Assembly (NCBI RefSeq): GCF_003182095.1
Contig: NZ_QGTJ01000003.1
Span: 248,001-312,000, forward strand
Length of the DNA stretch: 64,000 nt
Source of the DNA: Plasticicumulans acidivorans
GTDB lineage: Bacteria; Pseudomonadota; Gammaproteobacteria; Competibacterales; Competibacteraceae
Reading direction: 5' to 3'
In this document: positions 9,165 through 17,207 of the stretch, one piece after another
Numbering within the stretch: the first letter of the stretch is position 1
Layout: each line of letters starts with the position of its first letter
The notes under the pieces: model-generated
What the model saw: only the letters and a program-made list of their open reading frames with translations
Told to the model about the DNA's origin: nothing
The model's database searches: none
Made by a program: the position numbers and the translations under genes

Positions 9165-10408
9165 GCCGGCTCCGTGCGGATGCACACGCGCTGCTCGACG
9201 ATTTCGCGGGCGCGGGCCACCGCCTCGGCACGATCGGCGCCGGTGGTGATGACAAAGCCGGCGCGGCGGGTGTGGTCGGTGACCGCCGCCAGCCGCTCGC
9301 CCGGCTGCACGAAAAAGCCCAGCCGCCGCACCCAGGGCAGCGCCCGCGCCGCCTCGGCGCCGTCGATCGCCACCACCCGCCCCGGCGGCGGGAAGAAATA
9401 ACGGATCGCCACCCCCGGCCCCCACTGCGCCTGCAGACTGGCAGCCGGCGGGCGTTCGCCGAGGGCGACGCCGATCGCCGCGCCGATCAGGTCGACGCCG
9501 CTCGCCAGCGGAATCTGCTCGGTGCTGAACCAGCCGCCGGACAGCCGCGCGGCGATCTCGATGACTTTCGGCCCGCCGGCGCTCAGCACCATGTCGCCCT
9601 TGACCACGCCGCTGTCGATGCCGAGCGCGCGCCCGGCGCGCAGCGCCAGCTCACTGATCGCCGCGCGCGCCCCGGCCGCCAGCGCGCTCGGCTGCTCGCC
9701 GCCGTTTTCGATGATGAACGGCGCGAAGCGGTCGAGGTATTCGTAGTTACGATCGGCAAAGCCGACGGTGTAGCCGACGCCGTCGAGCAGCAGCGCCTCG
9801 GTGCTGATCTGCGGCCCGGCGAGGTATTCCTCGACCATCACCCGCGCCGTCGGCGACACGCTCTGCGCATGGGCAAAAGCCCAGTCGAGATCGGTGTCGG
9901 CCTGCAGCCGCAGCACGCCGCGGGCGCCGCGGCTGTCGACCGGCTTGATCACCAGCGTCGGCCCGCGCGCGGCGACGATCGCGCGCAGCGCCGCCGCCGA
10001 GGCCACCGGCGCAAACCACGGCACCGGGATGCCGGCGGCGACGAAGCACTGCTTCATCGCCAGCTTGTCCATCGCCAGCTGCGCCGCCGTCAGCGGAATG
10101 CCCGGCAGGCCGAGTCCGGCGGCCACCGTCGCCACCGTCAGCGGCACATCGGCGGCGATGCAGATGACACCGTCGATCGGCCCGATGCGCGTGCGGTAAT
10201 CGAGCGCGGCGGCCAGCGTCGCCGCCGCGTCGTAGGTGCTGGCGACCACCGCGTGATCAGCCAGCGCCAGCCCCGGCGCCTGCGCGCTGCCATCGCTGAC
10301 CACCACGCGCAGGCCCAGCGCTTTGGCACGCTCGATGCCCGGCACCGCCTCGGCACCGCCACTGACGATCCACAGGGTTCGCTGTCGTTTCGATACGGCG
10401 TCCGTCAC
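9161..10408 (-). CDS. ATP-grasp superfamily ligase
   Basis: The 415-residue protein starts with a preATP-grasp Rossmann unit (TLWIVSGGAEAVPGIERAKALG). The ATP-grasp fold follows: DKLAMKQCFVAAGIPVP, TLVIKPVDSRGARGV (nucleotide-binding lysine), RVMVEEYLAGPQISTEALL, and GVVKGDMVLSAGGPKVIEIAARLSGG with metal-ligand acidic and Asn/Arg-type positions. ATP-grasp ligases join a carboxylate to an amine or thiol through an acyl phosphate. In a sugar cluster the likely job is attaching an amino acid or other acid to an amino sugar. The GTG at 10408 is chosen because similarity begins about nine residues later; ATG codons at 10480 and 10489 are alternatives. The stop overlaps the GH57-like start by 4 nt. 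Confidence 0.75.
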   Translation of the reverse strand: MTDAVSKRQRTLWIVSGGAEAVPGIERAKALGLRVVVSDGSAQAPGLALADHAVVASTYDAAATLAAALDYRTRIGPIDGVICIAADVPLTVATVAAGLGLPGIPLTAAQLAMDKLAMKQCFVAAGIPVPWFAPVASAAALRAIVAARGPTLVIKPVDSRGARGVLRLQADTDLDWAFAHAQSVSPTARVMVEEYLAGPQISTEALLLDGVGYTVGFADRNYEYLDRFAPFIIENGGEQPSALAAGARAAISELALRAGRALGIDSGVVKGDMVLSAGGPKVIEIAARLSGGWFSTEQIPLASGVDLIGAAIGVALGERPPAASLQAQWGPGVAIRYFFPPPGRVVAIDGAEAARALPWVRRLGFFVQPGERLAAVTDHTRRAGFVITTGADRAEAVARAREIVEQRVCIRTEPA

Positions 10409-10730
10409 AAGCTGGTCTCGGGTTGATGAACGGTCCGTCACTTTAGCCTGAGCCGTCGCCGGCGCGCTTACAGCCGACATCGACCGCATGTCCCCCGCCG
10501 GCGGCCCGTGCGCCACGCCGGCGGCGTCCGGTGTGCGGACCTCCGGCGCGCAGCGCACGCCCTCGATGAAGGGCGATGACCGGCACCGTGCTGTCTGCGC
10601 CAACGGCTGCCGTGCAACCGCCCCCGGTTCACGGATTGCCGTGGCACCGGCCCAGCGCTGCGGGCGTCAGCGGCTCCGCATGGAAAATACCGCCACGCCG
10701 GATACCCCCTGGAGCCAGTCCGGCGTGACC
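10409..10730. other. Intergenic region between metalloprotease and ATP-grasp genes
   Basis: This 322-nt stretch has no credible gene. Its right end holds a terminator-like hairpin (see 10682-10727). The rest is GC-rich and in frame with the ATP-grasp gene, so part of it may be coding if that gene starts at 10480 or 10489. Because of the terminator a promoter for the ATP-grasp/GH57/TPR genes is expected here, but no clear sigma-70, sigma-28 or sigma-54 site was found. Confidence 0.4.
10682..10727 (-). terminator. Terminator-like hairpin after the metalloprotease gene
   Basis: Starting 3 nt beyond the metalloprotease stop, a perfect 9-bp stem (arms 10719-10727 and 10694-10702) encloses a smaller 4-bp stem. 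Four bases later the minus strand reads TATTTT. This fits an intrinsic terminator, though the U-run is short and slightly displaced. Confidence 0.5.
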
Positions 10731-12920
10731 TCAGCTGAGGCTGTAGCGAGTTTTCAGACTCTCCACGTCAACTGGATTCAGCGAATGAGTTTTCACGTAT
10801 TCCCCTGCAGCCCCCAGTTCGAAATACATGATGGAATCTTTTGACGGGTTATGCCCGAGCCCCAGCACATGCCCTATTTCATGCACGGTGACCGGCAACA
10901 GATCGCCCAGTTTATCGCCGATCATCACACCGCTTTTCCAAAACAGATCATCGTTGTAGACCACACTGGCCGGGCTGGAAAAATCCATGGTCGAAGCGTC
11001 ACTGAAATTATGATTGGTAACCGCGCCGACGAATTTAGTTGGGTCATCAACGGTCAAAGAAACCTTGCCCCAACTGAACGTCAAATCCGCTCCCTGCCCT
11101 AGCGGCACCCGCGCGAAACTGACATTAACGCCATGTGCAACGAACACGGCACACCATTTATCAATGCCCTGCTGCAGGGTGTTCGCTATTGCCTGCTGTG
11201 TCATATCCGTATTAGACGGGAAATTGGCGATGACATATGACAGCTTGTCTTTGAGCCGCAGACGCGGCTCTTCCCAGGCTGCTTTAAGCGCCAGCAGTGC
11301 CCATCTGGCAGACCGTTTTCCATTCAAATACCCCATGTACACCGGATGTTCACTGCCGATGGCGCAATGCAGATACAGCTGAGTTTTATAATTCCGGATA
11401 TATGCATCATCCACCCCAACGGTGGCGTCATGTTCCAATACCCACTGTGCTTCCGGCACATCGGCATTGGCACTGTGCAGTACCGCCCCCTTGCCGCGGC
11501 TATTGGCAATCAGGTATTTGCCATACCGATAGTCTCTGATACGAAACACACCACGCGTGCCATCAACCGGCTCGAATACCCACAGCCCCAGGGTCTCGGC
11601 CGCGTAATTCTTCAAATATAATTGACCGTCATACACAGCACCGACACCCAGTGCCCGCTGTTGACCATAAAGCACGCTCGCCATACGCAGGCTTCTGTTC
11701 AGACGATAACCTTCGAGGAACTGGTCATCGACCCTCGCTTTCTCCGGCACCGGGTCCTTTTTCACGACGCAGGCGAGACCACCGCCCGGACGAAATGCCA
11801 GAAGAGTATTCAGCTTGCCGCTGTGGTTGTAATCGAAGGCGATCAGGCGATCGGCCGGATGTCGTAAATCAAGGGTACCGATACCCGTCTCTGCAGGCGG
11901 AATCCCATCGTCTCCGCGCCCCGTGAATACCGTCTCGAACAGCTGTTCCGGGTGTGCGTACTCTGCATCGGCATTTCTTCTGAAAATGCGAATGACGGCT
12001 TTGCCCGGCCCCGGCCGATAGCCGACCAGGTGATCGAGATGGCCGGTGGCGTCCAGATCGAAGGCCAGCAGGCGGTCGGCCGGGTCGGATAATGCCCAGC
12101 CGCCGAGATCGGTGAGGATCAGATCCGGCGTGACCGACGCAAAGCCCTGCTCCTGAGGCCGCATGATGCTGAACTGCCGGCTGCCCGGCCGGTAGGCGAG
12201 CAGATGATCGAGCCGGCCGCTGCCGGCGAAGTCGAAGGCCAGCAGGCGGTCGGCGCTATTGTCGAGACTCGCCGGCCCGGACAGCACATGCCCGCCGCGC
12301 AACCCCGTACTGCTGGTGAAGACGGGACGCAAGGCGTTGCCCTCGCGGCGCAGGATATGCACCACCCCGCTGCCCGGGCGGTAGCACAGCAGGTGGTCCA
12401 GTTTGCCGCTGCCGGCATAGTCGAAGGCGAGCAGGCGGTCGGCCGGCGAGCGCAGATCGAAGCCGCCAATGCCGGCCGCCTGGCCCGGTGCCGGCGGATC
12501 GCCGACGGCATAGACCCGCACGAAGCCCGCCGGCGTCTTCCTGATGATGTGGACGGTTCCCGTCCCCGGCCGGTAGCAGAGCAGATGATCCAGGCGGCCG
12601 CTGCCGTCGTAGTCGAAGGCGAGCAGGCGGTCGGCCGGCGAGCGCAGGTCGTAGCCACCGATACCGCTGGCCGTACCGGCGGCCGGCGGGTCGCCGACGA
12701 AATGCACCGCCTGCGGATTCCACACCCCGCCGCTCGCCAGCTGGCGGAACGTGAAGACGCCCACGGCCCCTTTACCGGGACGGTAGATCACCAGGTGGTC
12801 GAGCCAGCCCGTGCTGTCACCATCAAACAGGCAGAGGCGGTCGGCGGCATTGCGCAGATCCCAGTGGCTGATGCCTTCCAGCGAGGCCATCACTTCGATA
12901 AGGCTGATCGTCGTGCTCAT
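10731..12920 (-). CDS. Matrixin-like zinc metalloprotease with six VCBS-like repeats and a beta-trefoil-like domain
   Basis: The 729-residue product has three parts. Residues about 20-380 carry six repeats of the form ADRLLAFDYDGSGKLDHLL followed by YRPG. Residues about 400-550 look like a ricin/fascin-type beta-trefoil (RIRDYRYGKYLIAN, YLHCAIGSEHPVYMGYLNGK). The C-terminus has the metzincin zinc site HEIGHVLGLGH at 680-690, followed seven residues later by a Met-turn-like SIMYF. No signal peptide is visible, so export, if any, is by an unknown route. The start at 12920 has an AGGAG site 6 nt upstream. The 3' half (about 10731-11950) is clearly more AT-rich than the repeats and all neighbours, which suggests a mosaic or acquired gene. 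Substrate and role in the sugar cluster are unknown. Confidence 0.8.
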   Translation of the reverse strand: MSTTISLIEVMASLEGISHWDLRNAADRLCLFDGDSTGWLDHLVIYRPGKGAVGVFTFRQLASGGVWNPQAVHFVGDPPAAGTASGIGGYDLRSPADRLLAFDYDGSGRLDHLLCYRPGTGTVHIIRKTPAGFVRVYAVGDPPAPGQAAGIGGFDLRSPADRLLAFDYAGSGKLDHLLCYRPGSGVVHILRREGNALRPVFTSSTGLRGGHVLSGPASLDNSADRLLAFDFAGSGRLDHLLAYRPGSRQFSIMRPQEQGFASVTPDLILTDLGGWALSDPADRLLAFDLDATGHLDHLVGYRPGPGKAVIRIFRRNADAEYAHPEQLFETVFTGRGDDGIPPAETGIGTLDLRHPADRLIAFDYNHSGKLNTLLAFRPGGGLACVVKKDPVPEKARVDDQFLEGYRLNRSLRMASVLYGQQRALGVGAVYDGQLYLKNYAAETLGLWVFEPVDGTRGVFRIRDYRYGKYLIANSRGKGAVLHSANADVPEAQWVLEHDATVGVDDAYIRNYKTQLYLHCAIGSEHPVYMGYLNGKRSARWALLALKAAWEEPRLRLKDKLSYVIANFPSNTDMTQQAIANTLQQGIDKWCAVFVAHGVNVSFARVPLGQGADLTFSWGKVSLTVDDPTKFVGAVTNHNFSDASTMDFSSPASVVYNDDLFWKSGVMIGDKLGDLLPVTVHEIGHVLGLGHNPSKDSIMYFELGAAGEYVKTHSLNPVDVESLKTRYSLS
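11785..12845 (-). repeat. Six tandem VCBS/FG-GAP-like coding repeats
   Basis: Six degenerate repeats in the metalloprotease gene, mostly about 55-70 residues apart, share the core ADRL-x-AFD and a calcium-loop-like D-x-x-G-x-LDHL-x-x-YRPG. Repeats 2 to 4 are nearly identical also at DNA level, so recent copying or recombination is likely. Such repeats usually form beta-propeller blades that bind glycans or calcium. Confidence 0.75.
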
Positions 12921-13176
12921 GTGCGGCTCCTGCGGCGCGAGCGCCCGGGAAACACCGGGCAGCGACTGCTGCGCCCCGGCCGGTCCCGACGGCGCGGGAT
13001 ACACATCGGCCCCCTCCCTCGCCGTGGCGTCCGGCCGAGGCAGCCTCATGCATCGTTTTCAGGGAATGGCGAACCTCGGTAAATGCCGAGCCCGCAGGAG
13101 AAAGTGGCAGGCACGGCCGCGCCCCGCCAGCTGCCGGGGGCGTCTTTTTCGCGCGCGGGCCGCAGGCTGCGCGCGC
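12921..13176 (-). other. Leader region of the metalloprotease gene
   Basis: This 256-nt gap has two inverted repeats, at 12943-12960 (6-bp arms) and 13075-13090 (5-bp arms), neither followed by a U-run on the minus strand. It is the first real gap after a long string of overlapping genes and is a likely place for a promoter, but no confident -35/-10 pair was found. Confidence 0.3.
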
Positions 13177-13920
13177 TCAGCCGAAATACATGCCGCCGTT
13201 GACGTTGAGCGTCTGGCCGTTGACGTAGGCGGCGGCGTCGCTGGCGAGGTAGCGCACCGCGGCGGCAACCTCCTGCACCGTGCCCAGGCGGGCGGCGGGA
13301 ATGGCCGCGACCTTGGCCTGCCCGGCGGCGCTGGCCAGCTCGGCGGCCGTCATCTCGGTGGCCACCAGCCCCGGCGAGACGGCGTTGACGGTGATGCCCC
13401 GGCCGCCGTAGGTCTTGGCCAGCGAGCGGGTCAGGCCGATCAGCCCGGCCTTGGCACTGGCGTAGTGGATCTGGTTGATGCCGCCCCACTGGCCGCCGAT
13501 GGAGACGATGTTGACGATGCGCCCCCAGCCGCGCGCGACCATGCCCGGCAGCACCTCCTGACTGAGGGCGAACGGCCCGCGCAGATTGACCGCGAGCATC
13601 TGGTCCCAGTCGGCATCGCTGATCGTGGCGAAGGGCTTTTCCTGCGCGATGGCGGCGTTGTTGACCAGCACCGCGACCGGGCCGAGCGCGGCCTCGACCG
13701 TCGCCAGCGCCGCACAGACGCTGTCGCGACGCTCCACCGTCATGCCGACGGCGAGCGCGTGGCCGCCGGCGGCTTCGATCTCGGCGACCACCTCGGCCGC
13801 CGTGCCGCTGCGCTCGTGATAGCCGACGGCGAGCACATGGCCGGCGGCGGCCAGCTCCAGCGCAATGGCGCGGCCGATGCCGCGGCTGGCGCCGGTCACC
13901 AAAGCCACGCGCTCAGACAT
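13177..13920 (-). CDS. FabG-like short-chain dehydrogenase/reductase
   Basis: A 247-residue classical SDR with the NAD(P)-binding TGASRGIG motif near the N-terminus, NNAA, a catalytic Ser-Tyr-Lys set (VSIGG and HYASAKAG) and the PGLVATEM segment. The C-terminus resembles 3-oxoacyl-ACP reductases (YVNGQTLNVNGG). In this cluster it may reduce a fatty acyl or keto group for a sugar side chain, or a keto-sugar; the sequence does not decide. The start at 13920 overlaps the end of the glycosyltransferase gene by 8 nt, so the two are coupled. Confidence 0.85.
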   Translation of the reverse strand: MSERVALVTGASRGIGRAIALELAAAGHVLAVGYHERSGTAAEVVAEIEAAGGHALAVGMTVERRDSVCAALATVEAALGPVAVLVNNAAIAQEKPFATISDADWDQMLAVNLRGPFALSQEVLPGMVARGWGRIVNIVSIGGQWGGINQIHYASAKAGLIGLTRSLAKTYGGRGITVNAVSPGLVATEMTAAELASAAGQAKVAAIPAARLGTVQEVAAAVRYLASDAAAYVNGQTLNVNGGMYFG

Positions 13921-14872
13921 CGCAACCGACCTCATCGAGCGTGACGACGCGGGCACCGGCCGGCAGCGGGTACGGCGGCTGCGCCGGCAGATCCGGCGAC
14001 GGCGCGCCCGCCTGCGCGATGTAGGCGGCGTAATGCTCGCGGTAGAAAGCGGCGCCCGCCGCATCGCCGCTGGCGGCCAGCGCCTGCGCATAACGCAGCG
14101 CCAGCCGCCCGACCTGGCGCGCGGCGCGCGCGGCGACGGCGGAGCGATCAGCGCCGAGGCGTTCGAGGAAGGACTGTTTCATGCGGATGACCTCGTCGAG
14201 GGCGATGCGCTCGCGCACACAGCGCCCGGTCTCGTTGCCGCCGTGCTGGCGGTACAGCCCGAGCTTGTCCGGCAGGTAGCCGATCAGCCCGTCGGCGTCG
14301 AGCGCGCTGAGCTTGAGCCACAGCTGCCAGTCGGTGCAGAAGGCATAGCCCTCGTCGAACCAGCCGACGGCGTCGAGCGCCTCGCGCCGCAGCAGCGCCA
14401 TGCTGAGCGGATAGTTGTTGCCGATGATGAACACGCGATGCTGCGCCGGTGCCGGAATCAGCGCCGCCTGCGCGTAGAACGCCGTCTTGCGGCGCACCTC
14501 GTCACCGACCAGGTCATCGCTCTCGAAGAACACCGCCGCCGGCGGCCGCGGTGCCGCCGCCGCCAGCGCCAGGCAGCGGGCGAGCGCCTGCGGGTGGAGC
14601 ACATCGTCGGAGCACAGGAACAGCAGCCAGTCGCCCTCGGCGCGGCCGCGGAACCAGTTCCAGTGCGCCGCCATCAGCAGCGCCTGCGGCTGGCGGTAGG
14701 CGATGCACGCCGGGTGCTCGCCGATGCGCGCCCAGCTGGCATCGCTGGAGGCGTTGTCCGACACCAGCACCTGCAGCTCGACGTCGCGCTGCGCCAGCGC
14801 CGAGGCAATCGCCGCGCCGACGAAGGCCGCGTCGTTGCGCACCGGGATGCAGACCGACACCCGCGCCGCCAT
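13913..14872 (-). CDS. Family 2 glycosyltransferase
   Basis: The 319-residue inverting GT-A glycosyltransferase begins MAARVSVCIPVRNDAAFVG. It has the nucleotide-sugar motif VSDNASSD and the metal site CSDD near residue 100, which replaces a canonical DxD. The middle has NNYPLSMALLRREAL and WQLWLKLSA, usual in this family, and there are no membrane segments. It probably transfers one of the sugars made by this cluster. The start at 14872 is set by TGATG overlap with the upstream radical SAM gene; an in-frame upstream extension would run into that gene. Confidence 0.85.
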   Translation of the reverse strand: MAARVSVCIPVRNDAAFVGAAIASALAQRDVELQVLVSDNASSDASWARIGEHPACIAYRQPQALLMAAHWNWFRGRAEGDWLLFLCSDDVLHPQALARCLALAAAAPRPPAAVFFESDDLVGDEVRRKTAFYAQAALIPAPAQHRVFIIGNNYPLSMALLRREALDAVGWFDEGYAFCTDWQLWLKLSALDADGLIGYLPDKLGLYRQHGGNETGRCVRERIALDEVIRMKQSFLERLGADRSAVAARAARQVGRLALRYAQALAASGDAAGAAFYREHYAAYIAQAGAPSPDLPAQPPYPLPAGARVVTLDEVGCDV

Positions 14873-16308
14873 CAGCGCAGCCCCTCGCCGGGCCGCCGCC
14901 CGGTGGTGGCGTACACCGGCGCGCACCAGTCGCGGTCGTAGGAGGAATAGCGCACGCCGCGCGCCAGATTGTCGCGGTTGATCGCCTCGCGCAGCTGCGT
15001 GCCGTAGGCGAAGGCGCGCTCGATGTCAGCGGCCGGGTAGCCCGGCAGGTCGAGCACCGCGCCGTAGGCGCCGTCGAAGCCGGCACCGGCGCGCAGCCAG
15101 CCCTCGCGCTCGGCGCGGGCATGGAATGGCGTGCCGGGCAACGGCGTGTTGATCGACAGCGAGAACTCCTGGATGTAGCCCTCGTCGTGCAGCGCGCGCA
15201 CCGCCTCCAGCGAGCGCAGGTCCTGCTGGTAGCTCGCGCCGATGGTGCCGACCGACAGCGTGGCGTAGACCTTGATGCCGAGCTCGCGGCACAGCCGCAG
15301 CACCTCGACGAGCTTGCGCTGGTCGGCCTTCAGCCGCCCGCTCTTCGAAATCTGCTTCATCACGTCGGCTTCGAGCGATTCGAGGCCCATGCGCACCTTG
15401 TAGTAGCCGGCCGCGCGCATCAGTTCGAGGGTTTCGGCGTCCAGCGTGTCGTAGTTGCCCATGCAGTTGAAGCGCAGCTCGCGGTGCAGGCCGGCGTCGA
15501 TCAGCCCCCGGCACAGCGCATGGACGTAGCGGCGGTTGAAGTTGTGCGCCTCCTCGTTGAAGAAGATGCCTTCGAGCTGCGGGATGCGCGCCTGCAGGTA
15601 GCGGATCTCGGCGATGACCGACTCGACGCTGCGCGTGCGGAAGTTGGCGCGGCCGTAGTAGACGTTGGTGACGACGCAGAAATTGCACATCACCGGGCAG
15701 CCGCGCGTCGCCCACAGCTCGACCTCGCGGTACTCGGAGCCGTACAGCCGGCAGTAGTCGCGGCGCTGGATGTCCTCGTCCTCGGGCAGCGGCAGCGCCT
15801 CGATGTCGACCAGCTCGGCGCGCGGCAGCGGGTAAATGCCCGGCACCGGTGTGCGGCAGCCGCCAGCGATGAAGCGCGTGATCGACTCTTCGAACTCGCC
15901 GATGGCGACGAAATCAGCGCCGTGCTGCAGCGTGCGCTGCGGCTCGGCACTCGGGCTCGGCCCGCAGGCGATGATGCACAGGTGCGGCAGGCGCTGGCGC
16001 AGGCGGCGGAACACCTCCAGCTGACGCTCGAAGATGATGGCGTCGATCTCGACCACCAGCACCTCGGGGCGCAGATCGACCACCAGCTCGACGTATTCAT
16101 CGACATCGACGCCGTAGTAATTGGCATCGACCAGCCGCACCGCGCACGGCGTGCGCTGCTTGAGGCAGGCGCTGAGGTAGCCGAGGCTGAACGGGTAGAA
16201 GGTCGTGACCTTGTAGGCACCGCTGCGCCCGCTCCAGCGCTGCGGGAAGTAATCGATCTGCGCGCCATCCGCGGTGCGCCCGACCGGCGTCATGATCAGT
16301 ACGTTCAT
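14872..16308 (-). CDS. Radical SAM enzyme with B12-binding-like N-terminal domain
   Basis: The 478-residue protein has an N-terminal Rossmann-like domain (residues 1-150) of the cobalamin-binding type, then a radical SAM barrel with the cluster motif C204-x3-C208-x2-C211 (RGCPVMCNFC). In the N-terminal domain the usual DxHxxG cobalamin motif reads DANYYG (residues 61-66), so the histidine ligand is absent; cobalamin may bind base-off without His, or not at all. Related proteins methylate or rearrange carbon skeletons of sugars, lipids and antibiotics. Here it may tailor a sugar or its carrier. The start at 16308 overlaps the epimerase stop by 4 nt. Confidence 0.82.
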   Translation of the reverse strand: MNVLIMTPVGRTADGAQIDYFPQRWSGRSGAYKVTTFYPFSLGYLSACLKQRTPCAVRLVDANYYGVDVDEYVELVVDLRPEVLVVEIDAIIFERQLEVFRRLRQRLPHLCIIACGPSPSAEPQRTLQHGADFVAIGEFEESITRFIAGGCRTPVPGIYPLPRAELVDIEALPLPEDEDIQRRDYCRLYGSEYREVELWATRGCPVMCNFCVVTNVYYGRANFRTRSVESVIAEIRYLQARIPQLEGIFFNEEAHNFNRRYVHALCRGLIDAGLHRELRFNCMGNYDTLDAETLELMRAAGYYKVRMGLESLEADVMKQISKSGRLKADQRKLVEVLRLCRELGIKVYATLSVGTIGASYQQDLRSLEAVRALHDEGYIQEFSLSINTPLPGTPFHARAEREGWLRAGAGFDGAYGAVLDLPGYPAADIERAFAYGTQLREAINRDNLARGVRYSSYDRDWCAPVYATTGRRPGEGLR

Positions 16309-17204
16309 CGGCTGTCCACCTCGCCGGCTGCGGCGCGTTCATGGGCCAGCACCCGGCGCAGGCCCTCCTCCAGATCGATATCGGCCGCCCAGCCCAGCTG
16401 CTTGAGCGCGCCGCAGTCGGCGACCGAATGCGCGATCTCGCCGGCGCGCGGCGCCAGCGCGCCGAAGGCCAGCTCACTGCGGCTGCCGGCCAGACGGTGC
16501 AGGCACTGCACCAGCCGGTGCAGCGGCAGCGCCTCGCCACGGCCGACGCCGAACTCGCTGGCCCCCGCCGGCAGCTGCCCGGCCTGGGCCAGCACGCAGG
16601 CGAAGGCGGCGGCGGCATCGTCGACATAGATGAAATCGCGCTGCTGCGTGCCGGCGCTCAGCGCGATGCGCGGCGGCCCGGCGAGCAGCTCGCGCGCCAG
16701 CCAGTTGACGAACTTGGCGTGGTCGTCGCCGGCACCGTAGACATGCTCCAGGCGCAGATTGACGAAGCGCAGCCCCTCGTGCGCAGCGGCCAGCGTCCGC
16801 CCCCAGTCGCGCAGGCAGCGCTTGCTGACGGCATAGCGGTTGCCGGCGCCGCCCGGCGGCGGATCGATGGCGTAGTAGCTGTCGGCATTGACGAACACGC
16901 CGCCGCCCTGCGCGCCGAGCGCCGCCAGCAGCGCCGCCGGCAGGGCGAGATTGGCGGCGAACACCGCGGCATCGCTGTCGGCGGCGCGGCCGTAGCAGGT
17001 CGCCAGATGCACCACGCCGGCGAAGCCTTCGCCGGCGCTGAACGGCGGCTGCGCCGCGCCCGGCTGCCAGACGCGCCAGTCGACCTCCGGCGCACGTGCC
17101 GGCGCCCGGCGCAGCAGCAGCGTCACCGCGTGGCCGGCGGCGCTCAGGCGCGGCAGCAGCCGGCGGCCGAGAAAGCCGGTGCCGCCGGTCAGCAGCAGCT
17201 TCAT
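16305..17204 (-). CDS. NAD-dependent epimerase/dehydratase, candidate final reductase of the CDP-sugar pathway
   Basis: The 299-residue extended SDR opens with MKLLLTGGTGFLGRRLLPRL. It has the catalytic YAVSK near residue 144 and LRLEHVYGAG and QRDFIYVDD segments as in sugar epimerases and reductases. It sits 3 nt after rfbH, the place where CDP-abequose, CDP-paratose or yersiniose 4-ketoreductases are encoded in other CDP-3,6-dideoxyhexose clusters. The likely role is therefore reduction of the 4-keto group of the branched or unbranched CDP-dideoxy sugar. The exact stereochemistry cannot be told from sequence. Confidence 0.75.
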   Translation of the reverse strand: MKLLLTGGTGFLGRRLLPRLSAAGHAVTLLLRRAPARAPEVDWRVWQPGAAQPPFSAGEGFAGVVHLATCYGRAADSDAAVFAANLALPAALLAALGAQGGGVFVNADSYYAIDPPPGGAGNRYAVSKRCLRDWGRTLAAAHEGLRFVNLRLEHVYGAGDDHAKFVNWLARELLAGPPRIALSAGTQQRDFIYVDDAAAAFACVLAQAGQLPAGASEFGVGRGEALPLHRLVQCLHRLAGSRSELAFGALAPRAGEIAHSVADCGALKQLGWAADIDLEEGLRRVLAHERAAAGEVDSR

Positions 17205-17207
17205 CGC

